The notes beneath the pieces are model-generated. The model did no database searches. It was given only the letters and a program-made list of their open reading frames with translations, and had not been told where the DNA came from. A stretch of 64,000 nt of DNA from CBDAQA01 sp965247815 (lineage in GTDB: Bacteria; Planctomycetota; Phycisphaerae; Tepidisphaerales; Tepidisphaeraceae), in the NCBI GenBank assembly GCA_965247815.1, contig CBDFHW010000025.1:1-64000 (forward strand), given 5' to 3'. How positions within the stretch are numbered: the stretch's first letter is position 1; each line of letters opens with the position of its first letter. The position numbers and the translations under genes are program-made. Shown here in pieces: positions 33,341 through 42,152 of the stretch.

Positions 33341-35713
33341 ATGAATAAAGTCACGCTGCGCCTGCAATGCCGGTTAAATCGCACGGCCGACTTCGATCTG
33401 CGAGCTACGGTGGAAGAGCTAGAACCCCGACGCCTGCTGAGCGCCGTCGTCGCAAGAGTGGCAACGTTCCCCCCGGGCTTCAACCCAGGCCCCCCGACGG
33501 CGGGCCTGGACGGCAACTTCTACGGGCTGGGCGACGCGACCGGCGACAAGCTGTACAAAGCCGACCCGCGCACGGGCGTCGTCACCGAGATAGTGTTGCC
33601 CGGGCCGACCAAACCCGATAAATCCTATCCTTTTTACGATTTTATACCACAAGGTAATAAACGCCTAGTTGGCGACGGGGCTGGCAATTTCTACGGCGTC
33701 ACGCTCGGCGATGTCAACGGCAACGGCAGCGTCTTCGAGCTCAAAAACGGCAGTGATACAGTCACCACAATCGCTTCAGTTGAGGATCCCTATGTTTCAA
33801 GCGATTACGACCCCCTCACTATCGATGCCAACGGAAATCTCTATGGGGTGACGAAATCCGTTAGCACATACAGCAATTTGAACTGGACAGTCTTTGAGGT
33901 GCCAAAAGATAGCGGGACGGCCGTCACAGTAGCATCCGTCCCGACCGCATACGGCGCTCCGACGGGAGACCTGCTGGTGAATGCGTCCGGCGACGTGTTC
34001 GGAACGACCGGAGGCCGCACCGGCGTCTTTTCCTACAGCGGCAGCGTCTTCAAAATTCTCCGCGACACCGGCGTCGTTATCAACATCCACTCCTTTTCGG
34101 ATATTCACTCCGCTGTCACCGGCCTCATTAGAACTCCAGACGGAACAATTTACGGAGGGCTGATAGGTGGTCCCTTACAGTATTTCACCACCACCCAAAC
34201 GTTGAACAGCGTCGTCACGATACACTCGGCCAGCGTGGATGCGTCAGCTATTGACGTAACGGACCCGTACCCGACAGATTTTATTAAAATCTATGCGACT
34301 GATACTCAAGGCAACCTGTTTGGATTTAGAAATTCTGTTAACTATTATCCAGACAACGATCCACAAATCAGTGACTTCATCGAGGTTGCGGCCGGCACTG
34401 GCACCGTGACGAGCTTGGTCTACCCTGAGAATGACGGAACGCTTCCCGACAACATCTCAATCGACTCCGACGGAAATTTGATCGGAACCTGCAGTCAAGG
34501 CGGTCTTTCCGATCTCGGCGGCATCTATGAAATTGAAAAAGGCAGCGGCAAGGTGCGTTGGGTCGAGCAGTTCGGCCAATCGACGCTCGGGAGCCCGTCC
34601 TACGGGCTGGTCAAAGGCTCGGACGGCAACTTCTACGGGACGACCGAAGGGTACGATCAGGAGACCGGCGGCAGCCTGTACAAGGTGACCTCGACTTCCC
34701 CTTACCACTTGGTGTTCACGCAACAACCCGTGAGCGAAGGGGGCGGCGGCGTAGCATTTCCGCCGGTGATCGTCAGCATCGAGGACGCCGCGGGCAACTT
34801 GGTGACCACTGACGATTCCGACGTAACGATCAGTTCCGAGGACCCGGGAGTATACGGGCTGCCGAACATCGTGGCGAAGGTCGCAACCATCGCGGCGGTG
34901 AACGGCGTGGCGACTTTCTCAAATTTGCCTATCGCGCCATTAGGTAAGATCGACCTCATTGCGACGGCGGATCCGATTTATTCGGCCACGTCCGAGCCTT
35001 TCACCGTTGTTCTCGGAATCAAACCGACAGTTGCAATTCTTAAATCATCCGCCAGAGTTTTCGAGACCGACAGGTCGTGTCAACTGAATTGCACCGTCAA
35101 GGCGTTAGGCAACAGCACGGTCATTCCGACCGGGGTAGTCACGATTTTCGAAGACGGTATCAAGACGTCTGCGACCGGAATGCTCGACGCGACGGGTACA
35201 GCCGTCATCTCCCTGGGCGGCGGACATAAAGGGCCAAACCACCTGATCAGTTTTCAATACAGCGGCGATGGCAACTATGGTGTGGGCTTCTCTAATACGC
35301 TCAGGCAGGAGCATCTTCCGGCGGCAGACGTGGTGGGGCGTACCGACGATCGTTATACCGTGGTGCCGACGACAGGCGTCGCAGGTCAGCGGCTTGATGC
35401 AGTGATGGCGGTCCGCTTAAATTCGACTGATTCTTTTAGAAATAGGCCACGTTTGAGGACGTACACTGAAGTGCTTTATGTTGACACCTCGAGCAGTGGG
35501 CTGAGTGGCAAGCAGGTCGCTTTGCGCACCAAAACTTTTACAATCAACGTAAAGCACGGTCTGGATTTACCTAATTACTTCCGCATCAAAAAGCTACCGG
35601 CAAGCCTGCCCTCCGGCACCTATTTTTTTGTGCTCAAATTGACTGATTCCCACGGCTACAGTCGATTAACGACGACGCCGCAGAGCATTGTTGTCACAGC
35701 GCCTCGCAAGTGA
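33341..35713 (+). CDS. LEPR-motif protein with GloVer-type tandem repeats
   Basis: Protein of 790 aa. LEPRRLLS at residues 27-34 gives the planctomycete export/anchor signature. Residues 38-450 hold repeated blocks of the form GxFYG.T.GG...SVFKL (for example GAGNFYGVTLGDVNGNGSVF, then KGSDGNFYGTTEGYDQETGG), the choice-of-anchor GloVer repeat family. Residues 465-680 look like Ig-like beta domains. The C terminus ends SRLTTTPQSIVVTAPRK. ATG 33341 is preferred over an earlier in-frame start at 33311 because it begins the basic pre-LEPR segment. Probably secreted; function unknown. A second copy of its 3' end lies 480 bases downstream. Confidence 0.8.
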   Translation: MNKVTLRLQCRLNRTADFDLRATVEELEPRRLLSAVVARVATFPPGFNPGPPTAGLDGNFYGLGDATGDKLYKADPRTGVVTEIVLPGPTKPDKSYPFYDFIPQGNKRLVGDGAGNFYGVTLGDVNGNGSVFELKNGSDTVTTIASVEDPYVSSDYDPLTIDANGNLYGVTKSVSTYSNLNWTVFEVPKDSGTAVTVASVPTAYGAPTGDLLVNASGDVFGTTGGRTGVFSYSGSVFKILRDTGVVINIHSFSDIHSAVTGLIRTPDGTIYGGLIGGPLQYFTTTQTLNSVVTIHSASVDASAIDVTDPYPTDFIKIYATDTQGNLFGFRNSVNYYPDNDPQISDFIEVAAGTGTVTSLVYPENDGTLPDNISIDSDGNLIGTCSQGGLSDLGGIYEIEKGSGKVRWVEQFGQSTLGSPSYGLVKGSDGNFYGTTEGYDQETGGSLYKVTSTSPYHLVFTQQPVSEGGGGVAFPPVIVSIEDAAGNLVTTDDSDVTISSEDPGVYGLPNIVAKVATIAAVNGVATFSNLPIAPLGKIDLIATADPIYSATSEPFTVVLGIKPTVAILKSSARVFETDRSCQLNCTVKALGNSTVIPTGVVTIFEDGIKTSATGMLDATGTAVISLGGGHKGPNHLISFQYSGDGNYGVGFSNTLRQEHLPAADVVGRTDDRYTVVPTTGVAGQRLDAVMAVRLNSTDSFRNRPRLRTYTEVLYVDTSSSGLSGKQVALRTKTFTINVKHGLDLPNYFRIKKLPASLPSGTYFFVLKLTDSHGYSRLTTTPQSIVVTAPRK

Positions 35714-35960
35714 CTGCCGAGCCTCTTGGCTTCGTGGTATCGCCGGAAGTCTGGGAGTTCATCGCATCCCGACAAGGGGTCCCGGACCGATCCCGTGCCG
35801 GAGGTGTTCCGATCGACGAGTTGTTTACGCCAATCGAACCGCCGCCGTCACCGCTGTGGAATGGGTGACGACAGTGCAGACGCCCGGTTGCCGAGACGTT
35901 CATCTTTTCTTGAATTTCTTCCTCGCCCGATGTTTCGATCGGCTATCGTCCAGCTCGTTT

Positions 35961-36055
35961 GGCAAATTCAAAGGGATCGGCAAATTCAAAGGGGTCGGGG
36001 ATCGGGAGTCTTTGACAAACATTCTGACGAGCATCGAAGACTTCCGACCCCTTCG
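35961..36055. repeat. 18-bp tandem repeat and REP-like inverted repeat
   Basis: GGCAAATTCAAAGGGATC (35961-35978) is followed directly by GGCAAATTCAAAGGGGTC (35979-35996), one mismatch in 18. The segment CAAAGGGGTCGG (35987-35998) plus GGAGTCTTTG (36005-36014) recurs as an imperfect inverted copy at 36035-36055 (CGAAGACTTCC then GACCCCTTCG). An AAAGGGGTC...GAGTCTTT sequence is similar, from memory, to REP sequences linked to RAYT (Y1) transposases. No transposase gene is present. Confidence 0.55.
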
Positions 36056-36145
36056 ACTATGTCTTGGGCGGACGCGTGGAGGTGAGAAGTGCCCGCCTAC
36101 CGAATGTGGCGTGCCGGTGCAAATAAGTCGCCAATACAATCGGAG

Positions 36146-36193
36146 CTAACCACGACGTCGCAGAGCATTGTCGTCACCTCCCGCCGCCGGTGA
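36146..36193 (+). repeat. Second copy of the GloVer gene's 3' end
   Basis: These 48 bases would encode LTTTSQSIVVTSRRR and a stop. They align without gaps to the last 48 bases of the preceding gene (35666-35713, LTTTPQSIVVTAPRK and stop). By eye the first 32 positions differ at 4 and the whole at about 12. It is probably the leftover end of a deleted paralogue. Confidence 0.6.
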
Positions 36194-36217
36194 GCGCCGT
36201 CCGGCGGCGTCGAAGAT

Positions 36218-36391
36218 TTACCCCGGTCCGTCAAACTCCAACTCGGCAATGTTCACTTGTTGGGTGCCCCCGGTGTATCGGTAATAGCGGCAGAGGGTGT
36301 TCGCCCGAATCGGAATGATCGTGGTAAGTTGGTTGGCGAGTGGTGCCGAAGGGATCGTGGCGAGGATGACGGTTCCAGTAATGGATTTGAT
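36218..36391 (-). pseudogene. C-terminal remnant of a beta-sandwich (discoidin-like) protein
   Basis: A 57-codon open stretch ending at TAA (36218-36220) reads TVILATIPSAPLANQL, then PIRANTLCRYYRYTGG, then NIAELEFDGPG. The pattern of a YYRY strand followed by a short loop and NIAELEF at the very end is typical of F5/8 C (discoidin)-like domains closing secreted proteins. A stop codon immediately precedes it (36392-36394), so only the tail survives. The family assignment rests on this short pattern. Confidence 0.45.
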
Positions 36392-36493
36392 TCATTCACT
36401 GCGCCGCCCGGTTGCGTCAGCGGTGGAAAACCCGGATAATCCGTTGTCGCGCTGATCGACGCGCCGGTCCAGCGACTTATTTGAGTGGAGACA

Positions 36494-37582
36494 ATGAGAG
36501 ACACTGACAGCCCCGTTGTAAGCACAGAACAAAGCCAGGAATCGACCCAGCCGCCCACACATCTCACGCGCTCGCAGGTCGAACCGGCTCACGAGACTGC
36601 TAGCCTGCTGATTCAGCAACTGGCAGAAATCCCCGACGGGGATCAGGTCGCGCAGATCGTCGCCAACGCGATGAAGCTGCTCCGCGACCAGACCAACCGC
36701 GGCGATCTGAAACTGATCAATAACAGCTTGAAAGAACTCCGGTACGCGCTCAAAGTCTTCGCGCCTTACCGCGAGACGCGGAAGGTCAGCATCTTCGGCA
36801 GCGCGCGAACGCCGGAAAGCCATGCCGACTACGCGTCGGCGGCGGCGTTCGGGAAGGCGATGGTCAAAGCGGGCTGGATGGTGATCACCGGCGCGGGCGG
36901 CGGCATCATGGCCGCGGGTCATGGCGGTGCCGGGGCCGAGCCGTCCTTCGGCCTCGCGATTCGACTTCCGTTCGAGCAGAAGACCAACGAATTTATCGAG
37001 CACGACCCGAAGCTGATCAACTTCAAATACTTCTTCACCCGCAAGCTGATGTTCGTGCGGTCGAGCCACGCGATTGCCGTGTACCCGGGCGGGTTCGGCA
37101 CGATGGACGAAGGCTTCGAAGTGCTGACGCTGATCCAGACCGGCAAAAGCGTGCCGATCCCCATCGTGTTCATCGACCAGCCGGGCGGTAACTATTGGGG
37201 GCTTTGGCAGGAATATGTTGAGAAACAGCTGCTCGCCCGTGGCTTGATCGGCGACGCCGACCTGGCGCTCTACAAGATCACCGACAACGTCGAAGACGCC
37301 GTCGAAGAAGTGCGGAAGTTTTACTCCAACTACCACAACCTTCGTTACAACCGCGATGAACTGGTGCTCAGAATCCATCGCGCCCCGGACGCGGCCCAGT
37401 TGGCCAGGATCACCGCAGACTACAGCGACATCAAAGTCAGCGGTGAGTATAAGGTTTCGGCAGCGTTGCCGTCCGAGAAGGACGAACCGTCGCTCGCGCA
37501 CATGCCGCGGTTGGTCTTCAACTTCAACCGCCGGGAACACGGCCGGTTGCGGATGCTGATCAATTACCTGAACACGTTTTAA
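36494..37582 (+). CDS. LOG-family protein (TIGR00730 type)
   Basis: Protein of 362 aa. The LOG Rossmann domain covers residues 95-290, with VSIFGSARTPESHADYASA, TGAGGGIMAAGHGGA and the hallmark PGGFGTMDEGFE near residue 197. The N-terminal ~90 residues are helical and charged. LOG proteins are cytokinin-riboside 5'-monophosphate phosphoribohydrolases or related nucleotide hydrolases, often misnamed lysine decarboxylases. The bacterial substrate is uncertain. ATG 36494 is preceded by GGAG at short spacing; GTG 36485 in frame is the alternative. It converges on the M50 protease gene. Confidence 0.88.
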   Translation: MRDTDSPVVSTEQSQESTQPPTHLTRSQVEPAHETASLLIQQLAEIPDGDQVAQIVANAMKLLRDQTNRGDLKLINNSLKELRYALKVFAPYRETRKVSIFGSARTPESHADYASAAAFGKAMVKAGWMVITGAGGGIMAAGHGGAGAEPSFGLAIRLPFEQKTNEFIEHDPKLINFKYFFTRKLMFVRSSHAIAVYPGGFGTMDEGFEVLTLIQTGKSVPIPIVFIDQPGGNYWGLWQEYVEKQLLARGLIGDADLALYKITDNVEDAVEEVRKFYSNYHNLRYNRDELVLRIHRAPDAAQLARITADYSDIKVSGEYKVSAALPSEKDEPSLAHMPRLVFNFNRREHGRLRMLINYLNTF

Positions 37583-37717
37583 TTTAGACCGCTGAAACGC
37601 CGCTCCCGCAGTCGTCTGCCCGTTCCCACGGCCAACCGATATCGCGAGCGGCGTTCAACGTTGCAGGGACGTCAGTGCGTTCGCGGGAGCGAGCGGCTCG
37701 CGGCATCCGCCAACTCA

Positions 37718-38764
37718 TCATTTCGACAGTTCGAGATCACGCTTACGCCGTTGCTCGGTCGCCTTGCGGAGTGCCCGGCGTTCGGCCCAGGTCAGGCTCG
37801 CGATACCGTGCGCCGACACCTTTGCCAGAATCTGATCGATCCGTTCCTGCTCGAGCCGGGCTTCTTGAACGGCCCTGCGGGCTTTCAACAAGGCACGCCG
37901 GCTGAGTCGTCGTCGACGGGAAGTGGTCGGCTGCTCGTACGCCGCGCTGTAGTCGGTTTCGTCTGCGTATTCTTCGGGACCCATCGCGAGCAGTTGCTGG
38001 CGTTGCCTGAAGCAGGCGTAGAAGCCGAACGCCGCGATCCAGATCAGCATGAACTGAATGTAAATCAACCCGATCGCGGCGACGACCACCGCGCCGACCA
38101 TCCCGAACACGGTGGCAAACAGCATCGAGCGGTAATAACCGATCTTGACCCAGAGAAGTTCCTGGATCATCCGCCCGCCGTCGAACGGGAAGAAAATCAG
38201 CAGAAGGTTAAAAGTCAGCAAGGCATAGTTGACCAGAAAAATCCACCAGACGTAAAACGTGAGATTGTCGTGGGGGATGTAGCTGCGGATTCCACTTCGG
38301 AGCGGGAACCAGGGAATCGACCGCTCACTTCCGTTGAAGAAATAGATCACGACGGCGGCGGTGACGCAGATGAACAGATTGACCGCCGGGCCCGCGGCGG
38401 TGGTAAGGAAACTCGCCCACGGTCTGTGCGGCGGGCTGGTCATGGCAAGCCCGCCGAGCGGCCACATCAGAATATCATCCGCGGAACCCCCGACCGCGCG
38501 GGCTCCGAAGCAGTGGCCGAATTCATGTAGTAAGACGCTAATGAAAAGGATTGCCATCGAGGTTGCCGCGCTCTTTGCGCCCAGACCGCCGGAGGTCTCG
38601 GCAAACAGCAGAGTCAGCACAATAATGATGATCAGGCTCGCGTGGATGCGGACGCGAATGCCGAACACGGTGAACAGCGGCAGCGATCCGGTGAGCAGAC
38701 GGAGCACCGGGTTCGTCGGAGACGAATTTTGGTCTCGGTAATAAGGCCGGTCTTCCCAACCCAT
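37718..38764 (-). CDS. Site-2 protease family zinc metallopeptidase (M50)
   Basis: Integral membrane protease of 348 aa. The zinc motif HEFGH (H80, E81, H84) lies in LLHEFGHCFGARAVGG, inside an early membrane segment. The third-ligand region LLIFFPFDGGRM lies near residue 210, where Phe-Phe-Pro-Phe-Asp replaces the common Asn-Pro-x-Pro-Asp; the Asp is kept. Five or six membrane segments end near residue 250, followed by a charged cytoplasmic tail (RRRLSRRALLKARRAVQ) that may be coiled. Such proteases cut transmembrane substrates, often anti-sigma factors; no candidate substrate is adjacent. It follows the Nudix gene by 13 bases. Confidence 0.88.
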   Translation of the reverse strand: MGWEDRPYYRDQNSSPTNPVLRLLTGSLPLFTVFGIRVRIHASLIIIIVLTLLFAETSGGLGAKSAATSMAILFISVLLHEFGHCFGARAVGGSADDILMWPLGGLAMTSPPHRPWASFLTTAAGPAVNLFICVTAAVVIYFFNGSERSIPWFPLRSGIRSYIPHDNLTFYVWWIFLVNYALLTFNLLLIFFPFDGGRMIQELLWVKIGYYRSMLFATVFGMVGAVVVAAIGLIYIQFMLIWIAAFGFYACFRQRQQLLAMGPEEYADETDYSAAYEQPTTSRRRRLSRRALLKARRAVQEARLEQERIDQILAKVSAHGIASLTWAERRALRKATEQRRKRDLELSK

Positions 38765-38777
38765 ACGGGCAGCTCTG

Positions 38778-39308
38778 TTACTTAAAAAACCGTTCGTACA
38801 TCAGAATCGTCGCGATGGTTTTGCCGTCGTGGATGATCCCGTCGCGGATCATGTCGATCGCCTGATCCAGCCCGACTTGAAAGATTTCAATGTCTTCGCC
38901 TTCGTCAGGGTTCACGCCGGTCAGTTCCAGATCATATGCCGCGTAGGCGTAAATCTTCTCCGACAGAACGCCGGGCGAGGTGAAGAAATTTCCCAGTGAT
39001 TTCAGCCGGCCGGCCAGGTACCCCGTCTCTTCGACCAGTTCACGACCGGCGCAGTTGATTGGGTCTTCGCCTTTTTCCAGGGTGCCGGCCGGCAGTTCGA
39101 TCAGAATTTCGCCGATCGCGTACCTGCGGTTTTTAATCAAAACAATTTGATCCGCGGTCACGAACGGCAGGATCACCACCGCGCCGGGGTGGACCACGAC
39201 CTCGCGGGCGTGCCTTTTCCCGGTTTCGTCGTTTTCCAGCGTATGCACTTCGAGGCGAACCCGTTTCCCGGCAAAAATCGTCTGTTTATCGGTCAGGACA
39301 TGTGCCAT
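38778..39308 (-). CDS. Nudix hydrolase (ADP-sugar pyrophosphatase-like)
   Basis: Protein of 176 aa. The Nudix box lies at residues 75-97: G75, then GEDPINCAGRELVEETGY with the REx2EE core. VVHPGAVVILPF precedes it, as in ADP-ribose/ADP-sugar pyrophosphatases of the NudF group, which hydrolyse nucleotide-sugar diphosphates to the monophosphate pair. It is the first gene of a two-gene unit with the M50 protease, and diverges from the antiporter unit. The exact substrate is inferred only to group level. Confidence 0.88.
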   Translation of the reverse strand: MAHVLTDKQTIFAGKRVRLEVHTLENDETGKRHAREVVVHPGAVVILPFVTADQIVLIKNRRYAIGEILIELPAGTLEKGEDPINCAGRELVEETGYLAGRLKSLGNFFTSPGVLSEKIYAYAAYDLELTGVNPDEGEDIEIFQVGLDQAIDMIRDGIIHDGKTIATILMYERFFK

Positions 39309-39425
39309 TCGGATCTCGGTAAATCTGAGGTGAGTCTTACCAGATGGTACGCTGGAAATGAATCGGTATTTGCCGGCGACACGGAATTTTTGAACGCCGG
39401 CGTTACCCCAAAGAGTTTTTCTTAA

Positions 39426-39452
39426 GGTGAAGATTTAGTGATTAACCTTCAC
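39426..39452. promoter_or_regulatory. Inverted repeat upstream of the antiporter unit
   Basis: GGTGAAG (39426-39432) and CTTCACC (39446-39452) form a perfect 7-bp inverted repeat with a 13-base AT-rich spacer. It lies in the divergent gap between the Nudix gene and the antiporter pair, 50 bases before the latter's GTG. It could be an operator or a weak hairpin. Confidence 0.35.
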
Positions 39453-39501
39453 CGGCGATCGTGGTAATGTCCCCCGGCTTCCCAAAGTCGCAGGAGTTGT
39501 T

Positions 39502-39960
39502 GTGAACCGAGCTGTTGCCGTCTATGTCGCCATGATCGTTTTTCTCGTGGGGGGGCTCTGGGCCATCTTGGCCGTTGGAAGTGCGCTCGAGGCGCCGACG
39601 GATCTCTCAGGAAAATGGCAGCTGTCGCCGGTGGGACCCGACGCCTGGGGACCCGGCATGGATGTCGAACAGTCCGGCCGTTTTTTTCAGATCTTTATCG
39701 AGGGCGGCCCCCGGCTCGATGTGGAACAGGCCGGCGACGTTGCCCGACGAATCGTCCTGCAGAATTCCAAGTATAAGGTCAGCTTCGACGGCGGAGCGCC
39801 GGACGAAAAACAGCTCCGAATCGATGGCCCGGAAGGCGGTCAGTGGACCGCCAAACGGGTCTCCCGGCGATACCCTCCTGACGTCTGGCCTAAAGCCACC
39901 GCGGCATCCACGGCACCCCCATCCACGGCACCCGCGCACGCGATGAAGGAGGCGCATTGA
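39502..39960 (+). CDS. Small membrane-anchored protein coupled to the antiporter
   Basis: Protein of 152 aa. A single N-terminal hydrophobic segment (VYVAMIVFLVGGLWAILAVG, residues 5-25) is followed by about 85 residues of beta-rich sequence (DLSGKWQLSPVGPDAW, MDVEQSGRFFQIFIEGG) resembling a small lipocalin-like barrel, and a Pro/Thr/Ala tail. GTG 39502 has AGGAG at 39492-39496. Its last codons overlap the antiporter start, so it is probably an accessory subunit facing the periplasm. The family is not known to me by name. Confidence 0.72.
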   Translation: MNRAVAVYVAMIVFLVGGLWAILAVGSALEAPTDLSGKWQLSPVGPDAWGPGMDVEQSGRFFQIFIEGGPRLDVEQAGDVARRIVLQNSKYKVSFDGGAPDEKQLRIDGPEGGQWTAKRVSRRYPPDVWPKATAASTAPPSTAPAHAMKEAH

Positions 39961-42131
39961 ATCTCGTCGAACGACTTCTCGGCGGTGGTCATGACCTGAT
40001 CCTGCTCCTGCTCGTGCAGGTCGCGCTGATCCTTGGCCTGAGCCGATTCATCGGGCTGATCTTTCAACGATTGAATCAGCCGCAGGTGGTGGGCGAAATG
40101 CTCGCCGGCATCATGCTGGGGCCCAGCCTGTTTGGCTGGCTCGCGCCGGCGGCGTCGGCGGCGATCTTCCCGCCGGCCGCGGTCGCGTACCTGAACGTCC
40201 TCAGCCAGGTCGGTGTCATTTTCTTCCTGTTCCTGGTCGGGTTAGAACTGGACCCCCGGCTGATCCGCAACCGCGGGCACGCTGCCGTAGTCATCAGCCA
40301 CGTCAGTATTGTCGCGCCGTTCCTGCTCGGAACCGCCTTGGCGCTGCTGTTGTATTCGCGCCTGTTCAACAACGCGCCGCACATGCAGTTTCAGTCGGTC
40401 GCCTTGTTCATGGGCGCATCGATGAGCATCACCGCCTTTCCGGTGCTGGCCCGCATTCTCACTGAACGAAACCTTCACAAGACCAAGGTCGGGGCGGTCA
40501 CGATCACCTGCGCCGCCGTCGATGACGTCACCGCGTGGTGCATGCTCGCGGTCGTGATCGGCGTCGCCCGCGCGAAGGGCGTCAGCTCCGGCCTTTACAC
40601 CGCCGGGTGGGCGACCGCCTACGTGCTGGTCATGTTCTTCGTCGTCCGCCCATTTCTCCGCCGATTGCAGCAGGTCCACGAACGTCAGCAGCGACTGAGC
40701 CAGACCATGGTCGGCGTCATTCTGCTGATGGTGCTCGTGTCGGCTTACATCACCGAAGTGATCGGCATTCACGCGTTGTTCGGCGCGTTCCTGCTCGGCG
40801 CGATCATGCCCAAAGGCAATGCGTTTGTGCGGACATTGACCGAAAAGCTCGAAGATTTCACGGTCGTCTTTCTGCTCCCTATTTTCTTCGCCTACACCGG
40901 CCTGCAAACCCGCATCGGGGTTCTCGACAGGCCGGAGATGTGGATGTATTGCGGGCTGATTATCCTGGTCGCGTGCGCGGGAAAGTTCGGCGGTTCGACG
41001 CTCGCCGCCCGGGCGTGCGGCTTGCCCTGGCGCGAGGCCGGCGCGATCGGGATCCTGATGAACACCCGCGGCCTGATGGAACTGGTAATTCTGAACGTCG
41101 GTCGGGAGCTCGGCGTGATCACCGACGCGATCTTCGCCATGATGGTGATCATGGCGCTGGTGACCACCGCGCTCACGACGCCGATCTTGCACCTTGTTTA
41201 CCCGCGCCGGCTTATGGAACAGGACCAGGTCGCGGAGACCGGCGGGGGGTACAAAGTGCTGATCCCGGTCGCCATGCCGGCCAGCGGTCCGCCACTGGTA
41301 ATGCTCGCCGACGCACTCACCGGCGGGGATGAAGAACGTCAGATCATCGCGCTGTACCTGAAACGTCCGGTCGACCGGGACGCATATCGAGTCGATCTCG
41401 AACTCGACCAGCCGGCCGAGAAAACGGCCGCCCTGCAACCGCTTCTCGAAGAGGCAGTCAAGCACCAGGTGGCAGTAACGTCGGTCGTCTTCACCAGCCG
41501 AGACGTGCCGAGCGACATCGCCCGCACCGCCCGTCTGCGGCACGTCGACTTGATTCTCATGGGGTTCCATAATCCGGTCTACACGCAGTCGATCCTCGGC
41601 GGGACCGTTCACCGAGTGCTCACCGGCAGCGACAGCGACGTGGCAATCTTCGTCGACCGCAGCGTGGGTCACACGTCCGCGGCCGCGCCCCGGAATATTT
41701 TGGTCCCCTATCTGGGCAGTAAGCACGATCGGCTGGCTCTGGAGATGGCCGGGCGTATTTCGCGTCACAGCAAGGTGCCGGTAACGGTGCTGCACGTGGT
41801 CGCGCCGGGGCGCACCGACAGCGCGAACACGACCAACGCACAGTCCGAAACCAACCGTGTCTTCAACGATCCAACGCAACCGATGCCGGTCTCTTTGAAG
41901 ACGGTTGAAGGCGACTCGCCGGTCGACGTCGTCATCGAGCAGGCGAAGGAATTCGAGTTGGTCGTGATCGGCGTCGCCGAGGAATGGGGCCTCGAATCGC
42001 AGCTGCTCGGGTTCCGCGCCGAGCGGGTCGCGCGGGAAGTCGCGTGTTCGTTACTGATCGTTCGGAAGCGCGGCCAGTTCGCCGCCGCACGCGGCATCGA
42101 AACCCCTACCGAGCCCGCCGTCGTGACCTGA
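39957..42131 (+). CDS. Cation:proton antiporter (CPA2) with C-terminal USP-like domains
   Basis: Protein of 724 aa. Residues 15-400 are a Na+/H+ exchanger domain (PF00999) with about twelve membrane segments, including QVVGEMLAGIMLGPSLFGW, VGVIFFLFLVGLELDP, ITCAAVDDVTAWCML with the paired Asp of the CPA2 active site, and FGAFLLGAIMP. Residues 430-560 and 570-700 look like two universal-stress-protein-like domains (RHVDLILMGFHNP, NILVPYLGSKHDRLALEMAG, FELVVIGVAEEWGL), which may bind nucleotides and gate transport. TTG 39957 overlaps the preceding stop and has AAGGAGG at 39945-39951, so the rare start is well supported. It exchanges K+ or Na+ for H+. Confidence 0.9.
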   Translation: MNLVERLLGGGHDLILLLLVQVALILGLSRFIGLIFQRLNQPQVVGEMLAGIMLGPSLFGWLAPAASAAIFPPAAVAYLNVLSQVGVIFFLFLVGLELDPRLIRNRGHAAVVISHVSIVAPFLLGTALALLLYSRLFNNAPHMQFQSVALFMGASMSITAFPVLARILTERNLHKTKVGAVTITCAAVDDVTAWCMLAVVIGVARAKGVSSGLYTAGWATAYVLVMFFVVRPFLRRLQQVHERQQRLSQTMVGVILLMVLVSAYITEVIGIHALFGAFLLGAIMPKGNAFVRTLTEKLEDFTVVFLLPIFFAYTGLQTRIGVLDRPEMWMYCGLIILVACAGKFGGSTLAARACGLPWREAGAIGILMNTRGLMELVILNVGRELGVITDAIFAMMVIMALVTTALTTPILHLVYPRRLMEQDQVAETGGGYKVLIPVAMPASGPPLVMLADALTGGDEERQIIALYLKRPVDRDAYRVDLELDQPAEKTAALQPLLEEAVKHQVAVTSVVFTSRDVPSDIARTARLRHVDLILMGFHNPVYTQSILGGTVHRVLTGSDSDVAIFVDRSVGHTSAAAPRNILVPYLGSKHDRLALEMAGRISRHSKVPVTVLHVVAPGRTDSANTTNAQSETNRVFNDPTQPMPVSLKTVEGDSPVDVVIEQAKEFELVVIGVAEEWGLESQLLGFRAERVAREVACSLLIVRKRGQFAAARGIETPTEPAVVT

Positions 42132-42152
42132 GGCGCGGTCGAAATACGGCTC

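Larger units (their letters stand above)
35714..36493. other. Intergenic debris region
   Basis: About 780 bases with no intact gene. It contains an 18-bp tandem repeat, a REP-like inverted repeat, a second copy of the upstream gene's 3' end, and the tail of a lost minus-strand gene; each is listed separately. Together they suggest past rearrangement or element activity. Confidence 0.6.

Noticed and set aside
37597..37654. ACGCCGCTC / GAGCGGCGT inverted repeat between the LOG and M50 genes as a terminator
   Set aside because: The loop is about 40 bases and no U-tract follows, so it does not look like an intrinsic terminator.
40242..41879. Long minus-strand open frame (545 codons) opposite the CPA2 antiporter
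   Set aside because: His/Asp/Arg-rich translation typical of the complement of a GC-rich membrane protein gene; no recognisable domain.
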